From NCBI GenBank assembly GCA_032622095.1, contig CP136061.1, positions 17,984,991 to 18,048,990 on the forward strand: 64,000 nt of DNA, in the 5' to 3' direction. Positions 1 through 13,020 of this stretch are shown in pieces (within the stretch, counting starts at the first letter, position 1; every line of letters begins with the position of its first letter). The DNA is from Siphonodentalium dalli (Eukaryota > Mollusca > Scaphopoda > Gadilida > Siphonodentaliidae). The notes under the pieces are model-generated. The model worked only from the letters and a program-made list of their open reading frames with translations. It had not been told where the DNA came from and ran no database searches. Position numbers and translations under genes: made by a program.

Positions 1-866
1 ATTTCACGTCTCACCATGATAAGTTGTTATTTCCATATTTTCTTATTTTCAAATGAAAATGACCACATTTTGGACAGATTTAAAGAAGAAACGCTTGGAT
101 TCGCCTGTAGATAGTAAAGAAAGTGATAAATCTGGTAATTTTGCATGGATGTCAGGTACCATTAGGGGGTCAGGGGGTCTAAAGCCCGCCTCCCCACAAT
201 TTTGAGGAGTGTTAGCCCCCCCCCCCCCCATTGGGAAAATGTGTCATTTGACCCAATTAAGCTTTTCCGGCACCCAGTAGCCTTATCTGGGACCGTAGCC
301 CACCCAAGTCGGGGGGGGGGGGGTGATGGCATCACCACTAGAGTTACTGTCGTGCAAAACTGTCATGGCAGCTTTGTTAAACAGACAGTATGCCCTGCCA
401 TCTGGTAAAATTTCATGCCTGAGGCTGTGTCTGATGTTGTATCATAATGTTTCGATATTTAAATTGACTTATGGTTGCTTTACATTGCTATTAAAAAAAA
501 TAAAAAATTATTTTCTGTTAATTTTGATAAATATTTATTATAAATTGCCAAATTCTGCATGAAAAGGGTTTAAAATTGGACAATATATCCCTCTCAAAAT
601 GTATATTAACATTTCCTCTTCAATTTAGTAATATTATGGTATATAAGGACATACTTCAGTTATACAAGATGCATTAGCTAGTAAAATTGAAAAAAAAGCT
701 AAATTTTTTTGCTTTATTTTGAGGATTGACACTAATTTTCAGGATGCCTCATATTGGAAAAATAAACCACTACTGCTCGATATAATCCATTTTTGATTTC
801 AGTAAGGTCTATATTTTGATAAAATACTATAAGAAACGCTGTTATTCACACATATACATATATATA

Positions 867-1324
867 GGAATCAGGGAGCTAAATGTGTTCTAGAGTCGGG
901 GAGCGAGTACACCGTGGAACCCTAAAGGTGAAGGTAACTGAAGAATGACCTTCACCTGATACATGCGACACGTTATTAAAGGATGACATCGCCTTTATTT
1001 GATTTGTACATAATATCTAAATAATTTAAACTGGTGAATGAATGGGGGAACGGATTTTTGTGAGCGGGAAATGTATTTAACTAGCTGTTGTAGATCTGGG
1101 TTTTTCCAGATCAAATTTGGCTGTGAGATAGCCCTGTCGTACACTTGGGGATTTATTTTAAAAAGTAAACACATGACCTATGATTTTTCTTGCATTTTCG
1201 TGATCAACTGGTGTCAATCTAGCTGGGTAAACATCACTGGTATGGCCTGCAGGCTTCAATTCAGCGAATTTGGCCGAAACGTTAACACTGTCGCCTATGG
1301 GAAACCATTTAGTTCCGTGATTCC
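867..1324. mobile_element. 458-bp TIR element (MITE-like) in satellite unit 1
   Basis: The element begins GGAATCAGGGAGCTAAATG and ends with the inverted form of GGAATCACGGAACTAAATG, giving a terminal inverted repeat of about 19 bp with two mismatches. It is flanked by TATA on each side. Units 4 and 6 of the array have the same flanks without it and with only one TATA, so the boundary is empirically fixed. Inside are a perfect 10-bp hairpin (926-935 with 948-957) and a second small hairpin built on GATCTGG/CCAGATC. No transposase is present, so it is non-autonomous. The superfamily is uncertain: the duplication is TATA, but since TATA is palindromic a shorter TA or AT duplication fits equally well. 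Confidence 0.85.
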
Positions 1325-2215
1325 TATAAGAAAAATTTGAATTTTACGAAATTTCACGTCTCACCATGATAAGTTGTTATTTCCATATTTTCTTATTTTC
1401 AAATGAAAATGACCACATTTTGGACAGATTTAAAGAAGAAACGCTTGGATTCGCCTGTAGATAGTAAAGAAAGTGATAAATCTGGTAATTTTGCATGGAT
1501 GTCAGGTACCATTAGGGGGTCAGGGGGTCTAAAGCCCGCCTCCCCACAATTTTGAGGAGTGTTAGCCCCCCCCCCCCCCATTGGGAAAATGTGTCATTTG
1601 ACCCAATTAAGCTTTTCCGGCACCCAGTAGCCTTATCTGGGACCGTAGCCCACCCAAGTCGGGGGGGGGGGGTGATGGCATCACCACTAGAGTTACTGTC
1701 GTGCAAAACTGTCATGGCAGCTTTGTTAAACAGACAGTATGCCCTGCCATCTGGTAAAATTTCATGCCTGAGGCTGTGTCTGATGTTGTATCATAATGTT
1801 TCGATATTTAAATTGACTTATGGTTGCTTTACATTGCTATTAAAAAAAATAAAAAATTATTTTCTGTTAATTTTGATAAATATTTATTATAAATTGCCAA
1901 ATTCTGCATGAAAAGGGTTTAAAATTGGACAATATATCCCTCTCAAAATGTATATTAACATTTCCTCTTCAATTTAGTAATATTATGGTATATAAGGACA
2001 TACTTCAGTTATACAAGATGCATTAGCTAGTAAAATTGAAAAAAAAGCTAAATTTTTTTGCTTTATTTTGAGGATTGACACTAATTTTCAGGATGCCTCA
2101 TATTGGAAAAATAAACCACTACTGCTCGATATAATCCATTTTTGATTTCAGTAAGGTCTATATTTTGATAAAATACTATAAGAAACGCTGTTATTCACAC
2201 ATATACATATATATA

Positions 2216-2673
2216 GGAATCAGGGAGCTAAATGTGTTCTAGAGTCGGGGAGCGAGTACACCGTGGAACCCTAAAGGTGAAGGTAACTGAAGAATGACCT
2301 TCACCTGATACATGCGACACGTTATTAAAGGATGACATCGCCTTTATTTGATTTGTACATAATATCTAAATAATTTAAACTGGTGAATGAATGGGGGAAC
2401 GGATTTTTGTGAGCGGGAAATGTATTTAACTAGCTGTTGTAGATCTGGGTTTTTCCAGATCAAATTTGGCTGTGAGATAGCCCTGTCGTACACTTGGGGA
2501 TTTATTTTAAAAAGTAAACACATGACCTATGATTTTTCTTGCATTTTCGTGATCAACTGGTGTCAATCTAGCTGGGTAAACATCACTGGTATGGCCTGCA
2601 GGCTTCAATTCAGCGAATTTGGCCGAAACGTTAACACTGTCGCCTATGGGAAACCATTTAGTTCCGTGATTCC
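2216..2673. mobile_element. 458-bp TIR element in satellite unit 2
   Basis: Same element, length and TATA flanks as the copy at 867-1324. It was carried along by amplification of the satellite unit, not inserted independently. Confidence 0.85.
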
Positions 2674-3561
2674 TATAAGAAAAATTTGAATTTTACGAAA
2701 TTTCACGTCTCACCATGATAAGTTGTTATTTCCATATTTTCTTATTTTCAAATGAAAATGACCACATTTTGGACAGATTTAAAGAAGAAACGCTTGGATT
2801 CGCCTGTAGATAGTAAAGAAAGTGATAAATCTGGTAATTTTGCATGGATGTCAGGTACCATTAGGGGGTCAGGGGGTCTAAAGCCCGCCTCCCCACAATT
2901 TTGAGGAGTGTTAGCCCCCCCCCCCCATTGGGAAAATGTGTCATTTGACCCAATTAAGCTTTTCCGGCACCCAGTAGCCTTATCTGGGACCGTAGCCCAC
3001 CCAAGTCGGGGGGGGGGGTGATGGCATCACCACTAGAGTTACTGTCGTGCAAAACTGTCATGGCAGCTTTGTTAAACAGACAGTATGCCCTGCCATCTGG
3101 TAAAATTTCATGCCTGAGGCTGTGTCTGATGTTGTATCATAATGTTTCGATATTTAAATTGACTTATGGTTGCTTTACATTGCTATTAAAAAAAATAAAA
3201 AATTATTTTCTGTTAATTTTGATAAATATTTATTATAAATTGCCAAATTCTGCATGAAAAGGGTTTAAAATTGGACAATATATCCCTCTCAAAATGTATA
3301 TTAACATTTCCTCTTCAATTTAGTAATATTATGGTATATAAGGACATACTTCAGTTATACAAGATGCATTAGCTAGTAAAATTGAAAAAAAAGCTAAATT
3401 TTTTTGCTTTATTTTGAGGATTGACACTAATTTTCAGGATGCCTCATATTGGAAAAATAAACCACTACTGCTCGATATAATCCATTTTTGATTTCAGTAA
3501 GGTCTATATTTTGATAAAATACTATAAGAAACGCTGTTATTCACACATATACATATATATA

Positions 3562-4019
3562 GGAATCAGGGAGCTAAATGTGTTCTAGAGTCGGGGAGCG
3601 AGTACACCGTGGAACCCTAAAGGTGAAGGTAACTGAAGAATGACCTTCACCTGATACATGCGACACGTTATTAAAGGATGACATCGCCTTTATTTGATTT
3701 GTACATAATATCTAAATAATTTAAACTGGTGAATGAATGGGGGAACGGATTTTTGTGAGCGGGAAATGTATTTAACTAGCTGTTGTAGATCTGGGTTTTT
3801 CCAGATCAAATTTGGCTGTGAGATAGCCCTGTCGTACACTTGGGGATTTATTTTAAAAAGTAAACACATGACCTATGATTTTTCTTGCATTTTCGTGATC
3901 AACTGGTGTCAATCTAGCTGGGTAAACATCACTGGTATGGCCTGCAGGCTTCAATTCAGCGAATTTGGCCGAAACGTTAACACTGTCGCCTATGGGAAAC
4001 CATTTAGTTCCGTGATTCC
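3562..4019. mobile_element. 458-bp TIR element in satellite unit 3
   Basis: Same element and flanks as at 867-1324. The following unit (4046-4929) lacks it. Confidence 0.85.
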
Positions 4020-4045
4020 TATAAGAAAAATTTGAATTTTACGAA

Positions 4046-4929
4046 ATTTCACGTCTCACCATGATAAGTTGTTATTTCCATATTTTCTTATTTTCAAATG
4101 AAAATGACCACATTTTGGACAGATTTAAAGAAGAAACGCTTGGATTCGCCTGTAGATAGTAAAGAAAGTGATAAATCTGGTAATTTTGCATGGATGTCAG
4201 GTACCATTAGGGGGTCAGGGGGTCTAAAGCCCGCCTCCCCACAATTTTGAGGAGTGTTAGCCCCCCCCCCCCATTGGGAAAATGTGTCATTTGACCCAAT
4301 TAAGCTTTTCCGGCACCCAGTAGCCTTATCTGGGACCGTAGCCCACCCAAGTCGGGGGGGGGGGTGATGGCATCACCACTAGAGTTACTGTCGTGCAAAA
4401 CTGTCATGGCAGCTTTGTTAAACAGACAGTATGCCCTGCCATCTGGTAAAATTTCATGCCTGAGGCTGTGTCTGATGTTGTATCATAATGTTTCGATATT
4501 TAAATTGACTTATGGTTGCTTTACATTGCTATTAAAAAAAATAAAAAATTATTTTCTGTTAATTTTGATAAATATTTATTATAAATTGCCAAATTCTGCA
4601 TGAAAAGGGTTTAAAATTGGACAATATATCCCTCTCAAAATGTATATTAACATTTCCTCTTCAATTTAGTAATATTATGGTATATAAGGACATACTTCAG
4701 TTATACAAGATGCATTAGCTAGTAAAATTGAAAAAAAAGCTAAATTTTTTTGCTTTATTTTGAGGATTGACACTAATTTTCAGGATGCCTCATATTGGAA
4801 AAATAAACCACTACTGCTCGATATAATCCACTTTTGATTTCAGTAAGGTCTATATTTTGATAAAATACTATAAGAAACGCTGTTATTCACACATATACAT
4901 ATATATAAGAAAAATTTGAATTTTACGAA
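4046..4929. repeat. Satellite unit 4, empty-site variant (884 bp)
   Basis: The sequence runs straight from the AT-rich target (catatatata) into AGAAAAATTTG with no insert and a single TATA. This unit also carries C in the diagnostic position (atccaCttttg) where filled units have T, so it is a distinct unit lineage and not an excision product of its neighbour. Confidence 0.93.
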
Positions 4930-5790
4930 ATTTCACGTCTCACCATGATAAGTTGTTATTTCCATATTTTCTTATTTTCAAATGAAAATGACCACATTTT
5001 GGACAGATTTAAAGAAGAAACGCTTGGATTCGCCTGTAGATAGTAAAGAAAGTGATAAATCTGGTAATTTTGCATGGATGTCAGGTACCATTAGGGGGTC
5101 AGGGGGTCTAAAGCCCGCCTCCCCACAATTTTGAGGAGTGTTAGCCCCCCCCCCCATTGGGAAAATGTGTCATTTGACCCAATTAAGCTTTTCCGGCACC
5201 CAGTAGCCTTATCTGGGACCGTAGCCCACCCAAGTCGGGGGGGGGGGTGATGGCATCACCACTAGAGTTACTGTCGTGCAAAACTGTCATGGCAGCTTTG
5301 TTAAACAGACAGTATGCCCTGCCATCTGGTAAAATTTCATGCCTGAGGCTGTGTCTGATGTTGTATCATAATGTTTCGATATTTAAATTGACTTATGGTT
5401 GCTTTACATTGCTATTAAAAAAAATAAAAAATTATTTTCTGTTAATTTTGATAAATATTTATTATAAATTGCCAAATTCTGCATGAAAAGGGTTTAAAAT
5501 TGGACAATATATCCCTCTCAAAATGTATATTAACATTTCCTCTTCAATTTAGTAATATTATGGTATATAAGGACATACTTCAGTTATACAAGATGCATTA
5601 GCTAGTAAAATTGAAAAAAAAGCTAAATTTTTTTGCTTTATTTTGAGGATTGACACTAATTTTCAGGATGCCTCATATTGGAAAAATAAACCACTACTGC
5701 TCGATATAATCCATTTTTGATTTCAGTAAGGTCTATATTTTGATAAAATACTATAAGAAACGCTGTTATTCACACATATACATATATATA

Positions 5791-6248
5791 GGAATCAGGG
5801 AGCTAAATGTGTTCTAGAGTCGGGGAGCGAGTACACCGTGGAACCCTAAAGGTGAAGGTAACTGAAGAATGACCTTCACCTGATACATGCGACACGTTAT
5901 TAAAGGATGACATCGCCTTTATTTGATTTGTACATAATATCTAAATAATTTAAACTGGTGAATGAATGGGGGAACGGATTTTTGTGAGCGGGAAATGTAT
6001 TTAACTAGCTGTTGTAGATCTGGGTTTTTCCAGATCAAATTTGGCTGTGAGATAGCCCTGTCGTACACTTGGGGATTTATTTTAAAAAGTAAACACATGA
6101 CCTATGATTTTTCTTGCATTTTCGTGATCAACTGGTGTCAATCTAGCTGGGTAAACATCACTGGTATGGCCTGCAGGCTTCAATTCAGCGAATTTGGCCG
6201 AAACGTTAACACTGTCGCCTATGGGAAACCATTTAGTTCCGTGATTCC
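5791..6248. mobile_element. 458-bp TIR element in satellite unit 5
   Basis: Same element and flanks as at 867-1324. This filled unit lies between the two empty units. Confidence 0.85.
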
Positions 6249-6274
6249 TATAAGAAAAATTTGAATTTTACGAA

Positions 6275-7158
6275 ATTTCACGTCTCACCATGATAAGTTG
6301 TTATTTCCATATTTTCTTATTTTCAAATGAAAATGACCACATTTTGGACAGATTTAAAGAAGAAACGCTTGGATTCGCCTGTAGATAGTAAAGAAAGTGA
6401 TAAATCTGGTAATTTTGCATGGATGTCAGGTACCATTAGGGGGTCAGGGGGTCTAAAGCCCGCCTCCCCACAATTTTGAGGAGTGTTAGCCCCCCCCCCC
6501 CATTGGGAAAATGTGTCATTTGACCCAATTAAGCTTTTCCGGCACCCAGTAGCCTTATCTGGGACCGTAGCCCACCCAAGTCGGGGGGGGGGGTGATGGC
6601 ATCACCACTAGAGTTACTGTCGTGCAAAACTGTCATGGCAGCTTTGTTAAACAGACAGTATGCCCTGCCATCTGGTAAAATTTCATGCCTGAGGCTGTGT
6701 CTGATGTTGTATCATAATGTTTCGATATTTAAATTGACTTATGGTTGCTTTACATTGCTATTAAAAAAAATAAAAAATTATTTTCTGTTAATTTTGATAA
6801 ATATTTATTATAAATTGCCAAATTCTGCATGAAAAGGGTTTAAAATTGGACAATATATCCCTCTCAAAATGTATATTAACATTTCCTCTTCAATTTAGTA
6901 ATATTATGGTATATAAGGACATACTTCAGTTATACAAGATGCATTAGCTAGTAAAATTGAAAAAAAAGCTAAATTTTTTTGCTTTATTTTGAGGATTGAC
7001 ACTAATTTTCAGGATGCCTCATATTGGAAAAATAAACCACTACTGCTCGATATAATCCACTTTTGATTTCAGTAAGGTCTATATTTTGATAAAATACTAT
7101 AAGAAACGCTGTTATTCACACATATACATATATATAAGAAAAATTTGAATTTTACGAA
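6275..7158. repeat. Satellite unit 6, empty-site variant (884 bp)
   Basis: Same length, same empty site and same diagnostic C as unit 4. Units 3-6 therefore read filled, empty, filled, empty, which suggests amplification of a filled-plus-empty dimer of about 2.23 kb. Confidence 0.93.
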
Positions 7159-8018
7159 ATTTCACGTCTCACCATGATAAGTTGTTATTTCCATATTTTC
7201 TTATTTTCAAATGAAAATGACCACATTTTGGACAGATTTAAAGAAGAAACGCTTGGATTCGCCTGTAGATAGTAAAGAAAGTGATAAATCTGGTAATTTT
7301 GCATGGATGTCAGGTACCATTAGGGGGTCAGGGGGTCTAAAGCCCGCCTCCCCACAATTTTGAGGAGTGTTAGCCCCCCCCCCCATTGGGAAAATGTGTC
7401 ATTTGACCCAATTAAGCTTTTCCGGCACCCAGTAGCCTTATCTGGGACCGTAGCCCACCCAAGTCGGGGGGGGGGTGATGGCATCACCACTAGAGTTACT
7501 GTCGTGCAAAACTGTCATGGCAGCTTTGTTAAACAGACAGTATGCCCTGCCATCTGGTAAAATTTCATGCCTGAGGCTGTGTCTGATGTTGTATCATAAT
7601 GTTTCGATATTTAAATTGACTTATGGTTGCTTTACATTGCTATTAAAAAAAATAAAAAATTATTTTCTGTTAATTTTGATAAATATTTATTATAAATTGC
7701 CAAATTCTGCATGAAAAGGGTTTAAAATTGGACAATATATCCCTCTCAAAATGTATATTAACATTTCCTCTTCAATTTAGTAATATTATGGTATATAAGG
7801 ACATACTTCAGTTATACAAGATGCATTAGCTAGTAAAATTGAAAAAAAAGCTAAATTTTTTTGCTTTATTTTGAGGATTGACACTAATTTTCAGGATGCC
7901 TCATATTGGAAAAATAAACCACTACTGCTCGATATAATCCATTTTTGATTTCAGTAAGGTCTATATTTTGATAAAATACTATAAGAAACGCTGTTATTCA
8001 CACATATACATATATATA

Positions 8019-8476
8019 GGAATCAGGGAGCTAAATGTGTTCTAGAGTCGGGGAGCGAGTACACCGTGGAACCCTAAAGGTGAAGGTAACTGAAGAATGA
8101 CCTTCACCTGATACATGCGACACGTTATTAAAGGATGACATCGCCTTTATTTGATTTGTACATAATATCTAAATAATTTAAACTGGTGAATGAATGGGGG
8201 AACGGATTTTTGTGAGCGGGAAATGTATTTAACTAGCTGTTGTAGATCTGGGTTTTTCCAGATCAAATTTGGCTGTGAGATAGCCCTGTCGTACACTTGG
8301 GGATTTATTTTAAAAAGTAAACACATGACCTATGATTTTTCTTGCATTTTCGTGATCAACTGGTGTCAATCTAGCTGGGTAAACATCACTGGTATGGCCT
8401 GCAGGCTTCAATTCAGCGAATTTGGCCGAAACGTTAACACTGTCGCCTATGGGAAACCATTTAGTTCCGTGATTCC
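8019..8476. mobile_element. 458-bp TIR element in satellite unit 7
   Basis: Same element and flanks as at 867-1324. Confidence 0.85.
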
Positions 8477-9374
8477 TATAAGAAAAATTTGAATTTTACG
8501 AAATTTCACGTCTCACCATGATAAGTTGTTATTTCCATATTTTCTTATTTTCAAATGAAAATGACCACATTTTGGACAGATTTAAAGAAGAAACGCTTGG
8601 ATTCGCCTGTAGATAGTAAAGAAAGTGATAAATCTGGTAATTTTGCATGGATGTCAGGTACCATTAGGGGGTCAGGGGGTCTAAAGCCCGCCTCCCCACA
8701 ATTTTGAGGAGTGTTAGCCCCCCCCCCCCCCCCCCCCATTGGGAAAATGTGTCATTTGACCCAATTAAGCTTTTCCGGCACCCAGTAGCCTTATCTGGGA
8801 CCGTAGCCCACCCAAGTCGGGGGGGGGGGGGTGATGGCATCACCACTAGAGTTACTGTCGTGCAAAACTGTCATGGCAGCTTTGTTAAACAGACAGTATG
8901 CCCTGCCATCTGGTAAAATTTCATGCCTGAGGCTGTGTCTGATGTTGTATCATAATGTTTCGATATTTAAATTGACTTATGGTTGCTTTACATTGCTATT
9001 AAAAAAAATAAAAAATTATTTTCTGTTAATTTTGATAAATATTTATTATAAATTGCCAAATTCTGCATGAAAAGGGTTTAAAATTGGACAATATATCCCT
9101 CTCAAAATGTATATTAACATTTCCTCTTCAATTTAGTAATATTATGGTATATAAGGACATACTTCAGTTATACAAGATGCATTAGCTAGTAAAATTGAAA
9201 AAAAAGCTAAATTTTTTTGCTTTATTTTGAGGATTGACACTAATTTTCAGGATGCCTCATATTGGAAAAATAAACCACTACTGCTCGATATAATCCATTT
9301 TTGATTTCAGTAAGGTCTATATTTTGATAAAATACTATAAGAAACGCTGTTATTCACACATATACATATATATA

Positions 9375-9832
9375 GGAATCAGGGAGCTAAATGTGTTCTA
9401 GAGTCGGGGAGCGAGTACACCGTGGAACCCTAAAGGTGAAGGTAACTGAAGAATGACCTTCACCTGATACATGCGACACGTTATTAAAGGATGACATCGC
9501 CTTTATTTGATTTGTACATAATATCTAAATAATTTAAACTGGTGAATGAATGGGGGAACGGATTTTTGTGAGCGGGAAATGTATTTAACTAGCTGTTGTA
9601 GATCTGGGTTTTTCCAGATCAAATTTGGCTGTGAGATAGCCCTGTCGTACACTTGGGGATTTATTTTAAAAAGTAAACACATGACCTATGATTTTTCTTG
9701 CATTTTCGTGATCAACTGGTGTCAATCTAGCTGGGTAAACATCACTGGTATGGCCTGCAGGCTTCAATTCAGCGAATTTGGCCGAAACGTTAACACTGTC
9801 GCCTATGGGAAACCATTTAGTTCCGTGATTCC
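9375..9832. mobile_element. 458-bp TIR element in satellite unit 8
   Basis: Same element and flanks as at 867-1324. This unit has an expanded C-run of 20. Confidence 0.85.
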
Positions 9833-10732
9833 TATAAGAAAAATTTGAATTTTACGAAATTTCACGTCTCACCATGATAAGTTGTTATTTCCATATTTTC
9901 TTATTTTCAAATGAAAATGACCACATTTTGGACAGATTTAAAGAAGAAACGCTTGGATTCGCCTGTAGATAGTAAAGAAAGTGATAAATCTGGTAATTTT
10001 GCATGGATGTCAGGTACCATTAGGGGGTCAGGGGGTCTAAAGCCCGCCTCCCCACAATTTTGAGGAGTGTTAGCCCCCCCCCCCCCCCCCCCCCCCATTG
10101 GGAAAATGTGTCATTTGACCCAATTAAGCTTTTCCGGCACCCAGTAGCCTTATCTGGGACCGTAGCCCACCCAAGTCGGGGGGGGGGGGTGATGGCATCA
10201 CCACTAGAGTTACTGTCGTGCAAAACTGTCATGGCAGCTTTGTTAAACAGACAGTATGCCCTGCCATCTGGTAAAATTTCATGCCTGAGGCTGTGTCTGA
10301 TGTTGTATCATAATGTTTCGATATTTAAATTGACTTATGGTTGCTTTACATTGCTATTAAAAAAAATAAAAAATTATTTTCTGTTAATTTTGATAAATAT
10401 TTATTATAAATTGCCAAATTCTGCATGAAAAGGGTTTAAAATTGGACAATATATCCCTCTCAAAATGTATATTAACATTTCCTCTTCAATTTAGTAATAT
10501 TATGGTATATAAGGACATACTTCAGTTATACAAGATGCATTAGCTAGTAAAATTGAAAAAAAAGCTAAATTTTTTTGCTTTATTTTGAGGATTGACACTA
10601 ATTTTCAGGATGCCTCATATTGGAAAAATAAACCACTACTGCTCGATATAATCCATTTTTGATTTCAGTAAGGTCTATATTTTGATAAAATACTATAAGA
10701 AACGCTGTTATTCACACATATACATATATATA

Positions 10733-11190
10733 GGAATCAGGGAGCTAAATGTGTTCTAGAGTCGGGGAGCGAGTACACCGTGGAACCCTAAAGGTGAAGG
10801 TAACTGAAGAATGACCTTCACCTGATACATGCGACACGTTATTAAAGGATGACATCGCCTTTATTTGATTTGTACATAATATCTAAATAATTTAAACTGG
10901 TGAATGAATGGGGGAACGGATTTTTGTGAGCGGGAAATGTATTTAACTAGCTGTTGTAGATCTGGGTTTTTCCAGATCAAATTTGGCTGTGAGATAGCCC
11001 TGTCGTACACTTGGGGATTTATTTTAAAAAGTAAACACATGACCTATGATTTTTCTTGCATTTTCGTGATCAACTGGTGTCAATCTAGCTGGGTAAACAT
11101 CACTGGTATGGCCTGCAGGCTTCAATTCAGCGAATTTGGCCGAAACGTTAACACTGTCGCCTATGGGAAACCATTTAGTTCCGTGATTCC
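10733..11190. mobile_element. 458-bp TIR element in last satellite unit, at array edge
   Basis: Same element, but after its right end and TATA (11191-11194) the sequence leaves the satellite and becomes TGCTTCCCAGTTAG. The array boundary therefore coincides with the end of the element plus its target duplication. Confidence 0.85.
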
Positions 11191-11194
11191 TATA

Positions 11195-11500
11195 TGCTTC
11201 CCAGTTAGTGTTTGCTGGGACAAACATTGCCAGACTCAGAAATTATCTCCCTTGGAAACTCTCTTCCGTGAAAAGATTTATTTAATCAATAGTAATTCCC
11301 GGTTAGAGATACTTGAGAGCAGCTACTTTTGCTAGGCAATCATTGCGCGACGGAAAATTATCTCCCTTGAGAAAACTCTCTTCCACGAATAGATATAATT
11401 CGTCAATACAGTGCTTCCCAGTTACAGATCCCTCCTTCCCAGTTACAGATACCCGGTTGCAGCTACTTTTGCTAGACACACATTGAATATTTTGCTATCT
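11195..11500. repeat. Imperfect ~150-bp direct duplication beside the array
   Basis: Two diverged copies share TGCTTCCCAGTTA, AATTATCTCCCTTG, AACTCTCTTCC and CAGCTACTTTTGCTAG in the same order (first about 11195-11335, second about 11345-11500). The phrase TTATCTCCCTT occurs again near 31496. No coding potential is seen; the reading frame that enters from the array at 10904 is a chance extension. Confidence 0.6.
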
Positions 11501-12515
11501 TTGGCGCTCGTTTTCAATTTTTACACAAGCAGATTTATTAATTTATATTCGCCATTCCCAACTCAGGGTGTGTGTAGTTAAATCGGGTACAGAAATACTT
11601 CGCAGGGGGGGGGGGTGGCGGGCGTAAGACGGGGTGGTGGGTCTGGTCAGTGGGACAAAACATCAATTGTTCCCGCCACTCAAAAACAATTTCTGCATGT
11701 TTTTTTTAGTGTTTGTCTTCAGAACACCTTAGAATAAAGAGAAATAATGTAATTCTAACTGATATACTGGCAGCAGAAGAGAGTTATCCTGTTGTATTTT
11801 GTTGTAAATGGGTCCAAGGTAAATTCGAAAGTTGTTTTTCGGCACGTATGCCGGGATGGGTGTTAGGTTGGACAAAACAGCAAATTTTCCGACACTCAAA
11901 AAAAAAGAGCATATTCCATTGGAGACTAATTCCATTTTCATACTAGCATTCTCACATTCTTTTACAGCTGTCTACATTGAATTTCTCCCCTGCAAATTTT
12001 TATTTGAGTGGTTACAGGGGGGTGTCAAAAATTGGTCGGAATAAAGTGCTGAAAACGCGAAAAAATGGCCGTGGGACTGGGTGGGTCCCAAAAACAAATG
12101 GCCGAAAGGAAAAATCATCACACGTGCATGAAATTCTACCCCCCCCCCCGACCAGGCTGACCGTCGCCCGAGTTTCATGAAAAGGAAATGTTGACTGATC
12201 GCAAATATTAAAGTGGCATTGTCGACTCGTTTCTAAATATATATATATATATCACTTTCGTTGCTAGCTATTGATTCAGGTTGAGAAACTCTGGAACCAT
12301 TTTTGTGGTTCCGTTCCTATAGAGGTTTGCGAGATGTCGTGCGACGAATAAGCCGAAAATGTGACCCGTCTTTTTGAAAAAAGTCTCGTTTAAAATTTCG
12401 TATAAAAACGCTTACTGGTTAGTTGTGTGTCATTTTCAGTGTTCGTAAGCGTAATGTGACACAAGTTAGGATAAAATGTGACTTCCGGGTGACAAAAGTG
12501 GGTCGATCTTTTCGG
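11501..12515. other. Intergenic, no gene recognised
   Basis: This stretch contains a G-run near 11605, a C-run near 12139 and a short AT microsatellite near 12237. The phrase GGGTGGGTCCCAAAAA near 12078 recurs near 31623, so part of this is a dispersed low-complexity repeat. The open frames are short, overlap on both strands and show no recognisable motif. Confidence 0.5.
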
Positions 12516-12518
12516 TAA

Positions 12519-12562
12519 GGTCCGTTCCAAACGACGGATTTTTGTCGACACGAATCTAATAC
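12519..12562 (+). repeat. Left terminal inverted repeat of the 5.2-kb element
   Basis: Pairs with 17713-17756 in inverted orientation. Preceded by the TAA duplication. Confidence 0.85.
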
Positions 12563-12939
12563 CAGACCCACACTTGTATTAAATGCGTCAAATATGCGAC
12601 GTTTGAAACAATTAGATCCGTGTCAGACGCACCACAGAGGAATCTCCGTCCAATTCAGACGAATCTTTGTCGGTGATGCGTCTGAAATCCGTCTTGGTTT
12701 CAAACGACGGATTTTTGAAGACTCCATCTAATACATGTTACCAAAAAGCCGAAAGCTGCCGAAGTATCGAATGCAAATGATATGATAATAATACGATAAT
12801 AATGAGGGAGTTCCCATTATCTGCGGAAATACCCACATGACGTCATTTGTAACACGCTCTCTTTATAAACAGTGAGAGATTATATATATGCTATATCTAA
12901 GCATTGCATGCTTAGGTATTCTGGTATTTTGATTTCTCA

Positions 12940-12998
12940 ACCAACAGGGCAGTCACTGACTCACATCTTATAATGGGTATGGTATCACTGATTTATAA
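12940..12998 (+). repeat. Left remnant of ~60-bp satellite
   Basis: The run ending CTGATTTATAA matches the unit of the array at 16746-17370. It is the left half of a unit interrupted by the Helitron-like insertion that begins at 12999. Confidence 0.7.
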
Positions 12999-13020
12999 TC
13001 TATATCTATATTTGCCAATG

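Larger units (their letters stand above)
1..11194. repeat. 1.35-kb satellite array, nine head-to-tail units
   Basis: Nine direct repeats begin with ATTTCACGTCTCACC at 1, 1351, 2700, 4046, 4930, 6275, 7159, 8503 and 9859. Lengths are 1350, 1349, 1346, 884, 1345, 884, 1344, 1356 and at least 1336 bp. The units look nearly identical by eye. Differences are a C-run (11-23) and a G-run (10-13) about 90 bp apart, the presence or absence of a 458-bp insert, and one T/C change (atccaTttt versus atccaCttt) found only in the two short units. The window opens on a unit boundary, so the array probably continues leftward. It ends at 11194, four bases after the insert in the last unit. Short ORFs in the units come from the repeat and its homopolymers and are not called as genes. 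Confidence 0.97.

Noticed and set aside
323-562. 79-119 codon frames repeated in every satellite unit
   Set aside because: They are identical only because the DNA is repeated, their N-terminal part shifts frame with homopolymer length, and they contain no domain.
1038-1340. 100-codon frame in each filled satellite unit
   Set aside because: It starts inside the 458-bp TIR element and its stop codon lies outside in the flank, so it is a by-product of the insertion; no transposase motifs.
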